This document shows positions 15,927-24,287 of a DNA stretch of 29,725 bases, piece after piece. How positions within the stretch are numbered: the first letter of the stretch is position 1; every line of letters begins with the position of its first letter. Made by a program: the position numbers and the translations under genes. The notes under the pieces were generated by a model that worked only from the letters and a program-made list of their open reading frames with translations, was not told the DNA's origin and did not search any database. The stretch is from Flavobacteriales bacterium (GTDB lineage Bacteria > Bacteroidota > Bacteroidia > Flavobacteriales_F > PHOS-HE28): the NCBI GenBank assembly GCA_016718655.1, contig JADKCV010000048.1:1-29725 (forward strand), written 5' to 3'.

Positions 15927-15934
15927 CAAAAGTA
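15927..15934 (-). promoter_or_regulatory. Candidate -7 box for the DUF3822-rsmD-coaD operon
   Basis: TACTTTTG on the minus strand fits TAnnTTTG exactly, 33 nt upstream of the ATG at 15894. A small hairpin CGGAA-TGCG-TTCCG (15906-15919) lies in the predicted leader. No -33 element was recognised. The remainder of the divergent spacer up to 16050 shows nothing else. Confidence 0.4.
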
Positions 15935-16050
15935 ACAGAAAGCCCCGTTCGATCCCCACCTCAGAGAAGGTGCGGCCCGGCCGGGCATACCTCCGGTCCT
16001 CCCCACCCCATGAACGGCAACCCGTAACCCCTCGCCCCTACCTTCACCCC

Positions 16051-17511
16051 GTGACCCCACCCCCCGGCCTTACCGAGCGCTTGCTCACCGCCCTGGGCCA
16101 TCCGCCCACCGCCGGTCAGCAACGTGCCGCGCACGCCCTCGAACGCCTGCTCGCTTCGGTGCGCGCACAGCCCACCCTGGTTCTCAAGGGCTACGCCGGT
16201 ACCGGCAAGACCACCCTCGTGGGCGCTCTGGTCCGTGTGCTGCAGGAGGAGGGTCGTCCGGTGGTATTGTTGGCCCCCACCGGCCGCGCCGCAAAGGTGC
16301 TCAGCAGCTACGCACAGGCTCCGGCCAGCACCATCCACCGCCGGATCTACCGCATGGGGGGCGAGGACGATGGGTTCGCGCGCATGTCCGTAGCGCCGCA
16401 CAAGGACCGCAACGCCCTTTTCGTGGTGGACGAGGCCTCCATGATCGGGCAGGACGGCGGTGCCGACGGGGCCTTCAACCGACGCGACCTGCTCACCGAC
16501 CTCTTCGAGCACGTCTTCAGCGTGTCCGGCACCAAGCTCCTGCTCATCGGCGATCCCGCCCAGCTGCCCCCGGTGGGCAGTGCGCACAGCCCCGCGTTGG
16601 AGGTGGCCGACCTGCGCCAACTGGGCCTCACCGCCGGCGTGGTGGAGATGACCGAGGTGGTGCGGCAGTCCGGTGCATCGGGCATCCTGGTGAACGCCAC
16701 GGCCCTGCGCGAACAGCTCGCACTCACCCCCGAGCAGGCCGAGGACCAGCGCACAGGCGGCACCGCGCCCGCCGTGGAGGTGCCGCACTTCCAATCCTTC
16801 CCCGATGTGCTGCGGGTGGATGGGCACGACCTGCAGGATGCCTTGGAGGATGCCTACGGACGCGAAGGGCCGGACGAGGTCTGCGTGATCTGCCGCAGCA
16901 ACAAACGCGCTTACCAGTACGGCCAACAGGTGCGGGCCCGCATCTACGGCTACGAGGAGGAGCTGTGCAGCGGCGACCGCCTCATGGTGGTGAAGAACAA
17001 CTACTACTGGGCCGGACGCAACGGCAAGGCCGAGCTCATCGCCAACGGCGAACCCATCGAGGTGCGCCGTGTGCATGCGGTGGAGGAGCGCCACGGCCTG
17101 CGCTTCGCGGACATCACCGCCGCGTGGTGGAACGGCAGTGAAGAACGCGAGCTGGAGGTGAAGGTGATGCTCGACGTGCTCGCCATCGAAGCACCCGCAC
17201 TCCCACAGCCTCGCCAGAAACTACTCACCGATAGCGTCCTTGCCGAACAGCTGTTCACCACCAAGGCCGCGCGTTACAAGCACCTGCGCGAGGATCCCTA
17301 TGCCAATGCTTTGCAGGTGAAGTACGGTTACGCGGTCACCGCACATAAGGCCCAGGGAGGCCAGTGGAGCACCGTCTTCGTGGACCAGGGCTACGTGACC
17401 GAGGAGATGATCGACCGCGAGTACGTGCGCTGGTTGTACACGGCGATCACGCGCGCCAGCCGCCGCCTCTACCTGCTCAACTTCCACGGGCGGTTCTGGG
17501 GGGAGGAGTGA
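16051..17511 (+). CDS. RecD-like / UvrD-C2 superfamily 1 DNA helicase
   Basis: A 486-residue SF1 helicase of the AAA_30/RecD2 type common in Bacteroidota. Motif I KGYAGTGKTTLVGAL, motif Ia VVLLAPTGRAAKVLSS, motif II LFVVDEASMIG, motif III LLLIGDPAQLPPVGS, motif V YAVTAHKAQGGQWSTVFVD and motif VI YTAITRASRRLYLLNF are all present, so it should be an active ATP-dependent 5'-3' translocase in DNA repair or recombination. It is shorter than RecD2 and lacks the N-terminal helix-hairpin-helix part. I start at GTG 16051 (VTPPPGLTERLL), just before the conserved region; the open frame further upstream runs antisense through the neighbouring gene's leader. Confidence 0.9.
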   Translation: MTPPPGLTERLLTALGHPPTAGQQRAAHALERLLASVRAQPTLVLKGYAGTGKTTLVGALVRVLQEEGRPVVLLAPTGRAAKVLSSYAQAPASTIHRRIYRMGGEDDGFARMSVAPHKDRNALFVVDEASMIGQDGGADGAFNRRDLLTDLFEHVFSVSGTKLLLIGDPAQLPPVGSAHSPALEVADLRQLGLTAGVVEMTEVVRQSGASGILVNATALREQLALTPEQAEDQRTGGTAPAVEVPHFQSFPDVLRVDGHDLQDALEDAYGREGPDEVCVICRSNKRAYQYGQQVRARIYGYEEELCSGDRLMVVKNNYYWAGRNGKAELIANGEPIEVRRVHAVEERHGLRFADITAAWWNGSEERELEVKVMLDVLAIEAPALPQPRQKLLTDSVLAEQLFTTKAARYKHLREDPYANALQVKYGYAVTAHKAQGGQWSTVFVDQGYVTEEMIDREYVRWLYTAITRASRRLYLLNFHGRFWGEE

Positions 17512-17585
17512 GGGGCATTTTGAAACATGCCACCGAACAGCTAGTTTCACTTCGCGAATACACCCATAACTTCAAATAAGCAGCC

Positions 17586-20500
17586 ATGTCCAAAAGTTTG
17601 ATCATGTTCGTTTTGCTCGCGGTCTATGCGGATGTCTATTCACAGACCGCTCTCATATGTGATCGAGACCTACCGGGTTTTGTTGAACCGATACAGGGTC
17701 CAGGAGTAGATGACATCTGTTCAGATAGTGGCCTCCCCGGTGGGTCACAGTGGGGTCTGCAGGACGTCATGAACCACTTACCTGGTTCTTCCCGGTTCAA
17801 TCCGAGTGGTGCCTTTAGAACCATTCGCCTGAATGTGCACGTTTGGCAAAACGAAGACAATTCTTCGCTTCAATTTACTCCCGATAACGAGGAAAGATTT
17901 GAACAAGTGCTACAAAATATAGTGGAATTACACTGAACAAATGTTGCTTACCCTTCAGATCCAGTTAAACAGTATCTCGATTTTCCAAGTACCGAGTTCG
18001 TCTTTGATTGTGGCGACGAGAATAATTTTTATTTGTGTCATCCTGATACCAGGATTAGAATGGAAATCGGTGGTGTTTATTTTCATGAAAATACAACAAT
18101 GTGGAATAAATCGTGTGACCAATCTTTGGTAACGGAAGATTTGAATAATGCCGCTAATGCGTTGGTTGACGATAACCACACGTATTTCAACATACACTTG
18201 CTGAAGAACGGATGTTGTGGTGAGGCGGGCGGAGCTGCCCAGCAGGCCACGTGGAACAGTTGGCCCGGTTCTTTAGCTATCCGTAGCTGTAACAATGGAG
18301 ATAATCAATTGTCCCAGAGCGATATCGAGGGGTATACTACCCATTGGGCACACGAACTCGGACACGTGCTCGGCTTAAGGCACACTTACGGTAATAATTG
18401 CTTGTCGTCCTCCGAGCGAGTTGGTGTATCTCTCGATCCATTTTGTAATTCAAGTGAAGAATTGCCGGATGTCTTTGGTCCGGACCAACCGCAAAGTTGG
18501 TGCACTACGCCTGGTTTGGGGCCCAACGAAGGTTGTCATTTCGTCGGTACCTCGACCTGCAATGTGGATGCCTCGGCTTGGGATGGGTGTACGAATAACG
18601 TGATGGGTAATAATCAGGAGGCTCGGTTCACGTCACCTATGCAAATGGGGCGTATGCATCGTTCATTGATGACGAGCACGATCTCCAAATACACTTGGGG
18701 TTATGACCCGGTTCCATTTCGAACGTTTGGACCTAGTACAATAGCATCACGGGTAAAATTCTATCAGGACTTAATCATCGCTGCGGGAAACTCGGTGACC
18801 ATTACATGTATTGTTGAGTTTGTTCCGGAAGCCAGACTCATCGTTGAACCCGGCGCTCGGTTGATCATTGACGGGGGAGTAGTGCGAGCAGGTGAGAATA
18901 GCCCACAGGCTTGGCGCGGGATCGAGGTATGGGGTGATCCTACTCAAAGCCAAGCAGCAAATTCCCAAGATCCTGGTCTTTTGGCCTCCCAAGGCCTGTT
19001 AGAATTCATCAACGGAGGCCGAGTGGAGAACGCTGAGATCGGCGTTTTATTAGGAAGCCGCGATCAGCCGGGCATTTCCGGTGGTGGCGTTGTTCGCGCT
19101 TATGGCACCAACAATGAACCGATCCCTATTACCAACTGCATTACAGGGATACAGTTCGATCCGTACGGTCCGTCCAATGCCTCCATACTAAGGCACATCG
19201 AATTTACGCGGAATGAGGAGGCACTTCCGGGGTTGGCAGGTGGCTACCTAAAGGACCATATCCTAGCGCGCGAAGTGAAAGACCTGGTCGTGGAAGCTTG
19301 TCAATTCTCCAACGACCAACCCGGGCTTACAACCGCAATTCAACAAGGCGATGGTATTCATACGGCAAGTTCATCCATCGTCGTGCGGTCACGTTGTGCG
19401 AATGGGGGCGCCTCCTGTGGCAACGCGGCCTTGGTGCCGAGCCGATTCACGCAACTCAACAATGGGGTCTATATGGAGGCCCCCGCAGAAGAAGCGGCCG
19501 AAGGAAGTGTGTTGCTCGCCGAATTCGAGAACAATCGAACGAATGTGTTCGCGCGGAACAATATCGACCTGTTCGTGGGGGGCTGTCAGTTCAATAGCAC
19601 GCTCACCGACCCTGTTACCCGCTCCCAGATGCGCAATAGGTATACGGAGTACCCATTCGCGACTAGAAGTGCGGCCACGTTGCCCGGATGGTACGACCAA
19701 CTGCGCTGACCCCGTGCTCGTTCCCAACCGGTTCCAAGGCCTTGCGATGGGTATTCGGCTGGACAATGCAGGCACCGCCGTTTCCACGGCTACCGTCGTA
19801 CGCGCCGAATTCGAGAACAACAGCACTGCCGTACGCGCGGATAAAATGACCTCTGTGGACATCCGCGCCTGCTCCTTCTCCAACACCCAACCCGGCATCA
19901 CCACCTCCACCGCCCTGGGCCAAGGCATCACCAGTGCCAACAGCACCCTCACCGTGCGGCCCGGATGCCCCAACGGCGCGGATGAGTGCCCCGGACAGAC
20001 CCTCGTGCGGAACACCTTCACCAACCTCGACCACGGCATCGAACTCTTCGACACCGGCTTCGGCTCCTACGCCACCATCTTCCAGAACGACTTCACCAAC
20101 AACATCGCAGGCATATGTCAGGCACCGAAGGCATTGTGGTCGGATATACCCGCGACTTCAATGACGTGGTGTACCGTAACCAAGCTACTGGTCTGGCGCG
20201 GGCCTATATCGGCGAAGGGGTCTGTGCGGATGTGTTCCCGCCGAACAATGCCAAACTGATCGGACTGCAATTCCAGTGCAACACCAATACGGACAACAAG
20301 GTCAATATCTGGAGCCGCCTAATTGAGTCAGCCCCGGTTTTGGAACAACCGCAACACACCATCCGTGGCTATCAAGGCCATAGACAAAAGGCGGACAACC
20401 GTTTCGATCGTTGGGACCCCACCGACCCGACACTGATGGACTTTTGGGACTACAACGTAAGCACCACGTTCACGCCCATCATTTACTCGCACCGGGACCC

Positions 20501-21761
20501 GGTCTCACCAGCAAGCATCGGCTTTGTTCCCTGGAGTGTACCCAACGACCCATTGCGTTTTCAGGCGATACCCTTTGATGACGATTTCGGAGGCTGTGGT
20601 GTGCTGCTATCCCTTATTCCTTACGACCCAGGGGATAACGGGGCCGGTATGGCCGAGGACCAGGAGGAATATGGCACGCTGAAGTACCTCTATGACCAAC
20701 TGATGGATGGTGGCAGCACCGATGAGGTGGTGCAAGAGATCGTGAGCAGTTGGCCCAGTGAGGCGTGGCAACTCCGGCAATACCTGCTGGATCTGAGCCC
20801 CTTCCTCAGCATGGAGAGTTTGAAACAAGCCGTCAACAAGCCCAACTTTCCCATGGCTATGAAGGCTGAAGTGTGCATCGCTAACCCCGATGCAACACAG
20901 AAGGAAGGCTTTATCAAATGGTTGGAGCTAGGCGCCAACGAGCCCATGCCTGCCTACTTGATCGCGATGATCGAAGCAAGCTGGGAGACGAAGACCTTCC
21001 GCACCGATATGGAGATGGAGTTGGCCGACCTGCATACGGCCATTTGCCAGCGGGCCACCGAGATGCTATTCATGGAGCATCAGAAACCGGCGCCATCGCC
21101 TGCACAAAAGCGCATGATCTGGCAGCAAGTGCGCACCACGGCCGCACGCTACGCCGAGGCGAATGTGCTGCTTGCACAGGGCGATCACACGGCGGCGCGC
21201 ACGGTGATCCAGAACATGCCGGTGGACAAGGCCCTGAAAGCCCCTGAGGTGGTGGAGCAACAGCGCATGCTCAGTTACATAAGCATTCTGGAAACGGCTA
21301 CGAACGGCGGGCGTAGCGCTACCGGATTGACCATGGCCGAGGTGAACCAGCTCAAAGCACTTATCGTTGAGCAGTACGACCGCCCAGCGAACTGGATCAG
21401 CAATCTACTCTGCCTGTACTATGGCGAATGTCGAGCACCGCTGACAGGGGGAGAAGTAGGCGGACAGAAAAGCCTGCGGCCTACCGTTATGAACGAAGAA
21501 GAGGTCTCCAAAAATGTCATCGTTATCGCCCCGAACCCCGCGCAGTCTTGGGCGACAGTGACCTACACGTTGCAGGAAGTGCCGGTAGAAGGGTGGATCC
21601 GGGTGAAGGACCTATTTGGCAGGGTCGTTATCGCTGAGCGAATGGCCGGCGATCAGGGCCAAGTGGTCTTGGACACGCGTATGCTTTCTAAAGGGGTGTA
21701 CTTGGTGGAGTGCACTACTGATTCAGTTCTGTTGCTTTCAGAACGTTTGATCGTTCAGTGA
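17586..21761 (+). pseudogene. Large secreted T9SS metalloprotease / beta-helix protein, interrupted three times
   Basis: Reconstructed it is ~1390 aa. A signal peptide (MSKSLIMFVLLAVYADVYSQ) starts at ATG 17586. A metzincin/pappalysin-like zinc protease has HELGHVLGLRH at residues 256-266 and a Met-turn CTNNVMGNNQ at ~340. A right-handed beta-helix follows, including three ~95-residue modules (19275-20112). Then come a helical domain (LSPFLSMESLKQAVNKP onward) and a C-terminal T9SS type A sorting domain (IVIAPNPAQSWATVTYTL to SERLIVQ). Breaks: an in-frame TGA at 17934-17936, with both sides in the same frame; a +1 shift at about 19635-19640; a compensating shift at 20113-20119. Separate readable parts are 17586-17936, 18033-19709, frame two up to ~20115, then to 21761. 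The first ~1.7 kb is visibly AT-richer than the flanks. A TAACTTCA box at 17567 is a weak promoter candidate. Either decaying or mis-sequenced; cell-surface export is inferred. Confidence 0.8.
19275..20112 (+). repeat. Three tandem ~95-residue beta-helix modules
   Basis: Modules begin at 19275 (VKDLVVEACQFSNDQPG), 19560 (NIDLFVGGCQFNSTLTD) and 19846 (MTSVDIRACSFSNTQPG). Each then carries a VxRxxCxxG...C element (VVRSRCANGGASC, EVRPRCPDGTTNC, TVRPGCPNGADEC), a xFxxLxxGI strand, and EFENN or a similar strand. Two conserved Cys per element could form disulfides outside the cell. The periods are 285 and 286 nt; the extra base coincides with the frameshift in module two. Confidence 0.75.
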
Positions 21762-23253
21762 TGGGTAAGCACTTCATACACATCGCTGTTCTTTCGGCAG
21801 CAGTTGGGTTTTCATCCAGCGCCAATGCTCAAGCACCGTTGACCTTGGACCCCGGTTTTCAATTCAACCTCAATGAGTGGTACATATCCAGCGCACTGCC
21901 GCTCGATGACGGTAAGGTCCTACTATCCGGCCAAATAAAATTTCCTGGGGAGTTTTGGTTCAGGGGCTCCGCTAGGCTGGATCAGGACGGTAGCATTGAT
22001 CCTACGTTCCCTCAATTTCCCCAAAGCATTGGACAGGGAAAACTTACGAAATGGGCCGACAAGATCTATGTTTCTGTTGGTCAGTCCGTTCGACGATTGG
22101 ATAGCGATGGGCTTATTGATAATGAGTTCATACAAATGAACTCGAGCCCGCTCTTCACTTCCCTGCAAGGCGGCGACTACCACGTGTACCCGGATGGTAG
22201 CATTGTGATGAGCGGCTTGCACAACCTGGACGATACAGCACGTGGCTTTGTGGGCCTTTACAACCTGATCTGGTTCACCAATACCGGGCATTTGGACACG
22301 ACCAAGACCCATCGCACAGGTAATGGTGCCATCTACGAGATCGAGCAGCAGCCGGATGGCAAGTTCCTGTGTAGCGGTGCATGTACGATCTACGACGGAC
22401 AGCCCGTGCGCAAGGTCTTTCGGGTTCAACCAGGCGGGGCTTTGGATACCACCTTTGATTCAGGCATTACATGGGGTGAGGCTTTTGGCTTCCTGCCACT
22501 ACCTGATGGCAGGAGTTATGCCGTCGGCATTATGCAACAAAATAGTTTACCGCTCGATACACTTCGCTGCATTCGGTTACTTGCTAACGGAGAGCTGGAT
22601 ACCTCATTCATCTACGATCACAATTGGTCCCTTGGCACAATTCCGAATTACGGTAACCTCGGGGTAACCCTTGGCACGATACAGCACATTGGGAATAAGC
22701 TTTTGGTGACGGGCTATTTCCAAGCTGTGAATGGACAACCGCGCCTAGGGCTTTGCATGCTTGATATCACCGGCGCACTAAGCACAGAATTCCATAACGC
22801 GGGGGTTGGGCCCTACTCTTACCAAGACTTCGTATACGGTGGAGTGGACGGAGCGGTCCTCACCCCCGACAACATGCTCTACGTCTACGGCGCCTACCAC
22901 GGCTACACGGACGGCACCACCAACGATCCGGATCAGCGCTTCATCACCCGACTGTACGGGCCGGACCTGACCACGGCGGTGTCTGATGCCACCGTGCCAG
23001 TGCAGGCGACGGTGCGTGTTGCTCCTAACCCCACCACCGGCCACTTCACACTATCTCTCCCAGCCGACCTCGGCCCCGCGCAGGCCCGGCTGCTGGATGC
23101 CAGCGGGCGGGTGGTGGAGCACTATACGCTGCCCGGCGGAGCGGAGCAGCAACCCCTAAGCACCGCTGCGGAGCCGGGTACGTACCTGCTGCTGGTGGAA
23201 GCGCGGGATGGGCGGCGGTGGCAGGTAAGGGTGGTGGTGGAGTGAGGGGTTGT
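20793..23253 (+). repeat. Tandem duplication unit 1
   Basis: First copy of a cassette repeated at 23319. It holds the helical domain and T9SS sorting domain of the metalloprotease gene plus the whole following delta-60 gene and 8 bases past its stop. The offset to copy 2 is 2526 bp at the left end and 2523 bp at the right end. Confidence 0.88.
21761..23245 (+). CDS. Secreted delta-60 repeat protein with T9SS type A sorting domain (copy 1)
   Basis: A 494-residue exported protein. Signal peptide MGKHFIHIAVLSAAVGFSSS ends near ANAQA. The body has delta-60 (DUF5122) repeats, a beta-propeller-like pattern with DxxF and PDG turns (LTLDPGFQF, QDGSIDPTFP, PGGALDTTFDSG, NGELDTSFIYD, LLVTGYFQAVNG). 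The last ~80 residues are a type A sorting domain (VRVAPNPTTGHFTLSLPADL, LLDASGRVVEHYTL, GTYLLLVEARDGRRWQVRV), the signal for T9SS export and usually attachment to the outer membrane. ATG 21761 overlaps the stop of the preceding gene (TGATG), so the pair is probably translated together. Residues from about 130 onward are nearly identical to the copy at 24284, while residues 1-125 differ strongly. Binding target unknown. Confidence 0.9.
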   Translation: MGKHFIHIAVLSAAVGFSSSANAQAPLTLDPGFQFNLNEWYISSALPLDDGKVLLSGQIKFPGEFWFRGSARLDQDGSIDPTFPQFPQSIGQGKLTKWADKIYVSVGQSVRRLDSDGLIDNEFIQMNSSPLFTSLQGGDYHVYPDGSIVMSGLHNLDDTARGFVGLYNLIWFTNTGHLDTTKTHRTGNGAIYEIEQQPDGKFLCSGACTIYDGQPVRKVFRVQPGGALDTTFDSGITWGEAFGFLPLPDGRSYAVGIMQQNSLPLDTLRCIRLLANGELDTSFIYDHNWSLGTIPNYGNLGVTLGTIQHIGNKLLVTGYFQAVNGQPRLGLCMLDITGALSTEFHNAGVGPYSYQDFVYGGVDGAVLTPDNMLYVYGAYHGYTDGTTNDPDQRFITRLYGPDLTTAVSDATVPVQATVRVAPNPTTGHFTLSLPADLGPAQARLLDASGRVVEHYTLPGGAEQQPLSTAAEPGTYLLLVEARDGRRWQVRVVVE

Positions 23254-23285
23254 ACTTGGCGCTGTTCGTGTATTACCTTGGCAAT

Positions 23286-24287
23286 ATGGTCCATCATGCT
23301 GTAGTTCCGCTGCTTGACCTGAGCCCCTTCCTCAGCATGGAGAGTTTGAAACAAGCGGTCAACAAGCCCAACTTCCCTATGGCCATGAAAGCCGAGGTGT
23401 GCATCGCCAACCCCGATGCGACACAGAAGGAAGGCTTTATCAAATGGTTGGAGCTGGAGGCCAACGAGCCCATGCCCGCCTATTTGATCGCGATGATCGA
23501 AGCAAGCTGGGAGACGAAGACCTTCCGCACGGATATGGAGTTGGAGTTGGCTGACCTGCATACGGCCATTTGCCAGCGGGCCACCGAGATGCTTTACGTG
23601 GAGCATCAGAAACCCGTGCCATCGGCTGCCCAGTTGCGGTGGATCTGGCAGCAGGTGCGCACCACCGCGGCCCGCTATGCCGAAGCCAACGTGCTGCTCG
23701 CACAGGGCAACTTCGCGGCAGCGCGAACTGTCATCCAGGACATGCCGGTGGACAAGGCCTTGAAAGCCCCCGAGGTGGTTGAGCAACAGCGTATGCTTGG
23801 CTACATTACCCTGTTGGAAACAGCCGCAGGTGCAGGCCGCAGTGCTGCTGAACTGAACATAAGTGAAGTGAACCAGCTGAAGGCCCTGATCGCCGACCAA
23901 TACGATCGACCTTCGAACTGGATCAGTAACCTGTTGTGCCTGTACTACGACGAATGTCGAGCACCACGGACGGGTGGCAACACTGGCGGTGAAAAAAATC
24001 TACAGGGCTCACGGCCTAGCCAGGCGGTAATGGGTCAGAATGTGATCCAGATCGCACCCAACCCCACTCAAACTTGGTCCACCATGTCCTACACGTTGAT
24101 CGAAGAGCCGATCAATGGAAAGATCTTGGTGAAGGATCTATTTGGAAGAGTGGTGATCTCCAAGCAGATGAATGGAACACACGGTCAGGTGGTTCTTGAT
24201 ACGCGTCAGCTCTCAAAAGGGGTATATGTGGTGGAGTGCATCTCTAATGAAGAAACGCTTCGGTCGGATCGATTGGTTGTGCAATGA
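23286..24287 (+). CDS. Orphan C-terminal copy: helical domain plus T9SS sorting domain, no signal peptide
   Basis: A partial duplicate of the 3' third of the metalloprotease gene. From ATG 23286 (MVHHAVVPLLDLSPFLSMES) it encodes the helical domain (about residues 12-230, nearly identical to the parent) and a more divergent sorting domain (NVIQIAPNPTQTWSTMSYTL to SDRLVVQ). The frame is open back to TTG 23250, just after the stop of the upstream gene. Neither start gives a signal peptide, so the protein could not reach the T9SS unless another N-terminus is supplied. The protease and beta-helix parts are missing. The intact reading frame despite truncation suggests recent duplication or some retained use. 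Its stop overlaps the ATG of the next gene (ATGA). May be a gene remnant. Confidence 0.7.
   Translation: MVHHAVVPLLDLSPFLSMESLKQAVNKPNFPMAMKAEVCIANPDATQKEGFIKWLELEANEPMPAYLIAMIEASWETKTFRTDMELELADLHTAICQRATEMLYVEHQKPVPSAAQLRWIWQQVRTTAARYAEANVLLAQGNFAAARTVIQDMPVDKALKAPEVVEQQRMLGYITLLETAAGAGRSAAELNISEVNQLKALIADQYDRPSNWISNLLCLYYDECRAPRTGGNTGGEKNLQGSRPSQAVMGQNVIQIAPNPTQTWSTMSYTLIEEPINGKILVKDLFGRVVISKQMNGTHGQVVLDTRQLSKGVYVVECISNEETLRSDRLVVQ

Noticed and set aside
15961..17094. A 377-codon minus-strand frame opposite the RecD-like helicase
   Set aside because: Shadow frame of a gene whose six helicase motifs are all visible.
17934..17936. TGA as a selenocysteine codon or as reassigned Trp
   Set aside because: No selenocysteine context was seen and the position is not a catalytic Cys. 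TGA ends many genes here (tgt, rsmG, acr3-side genes), so the code is standard.
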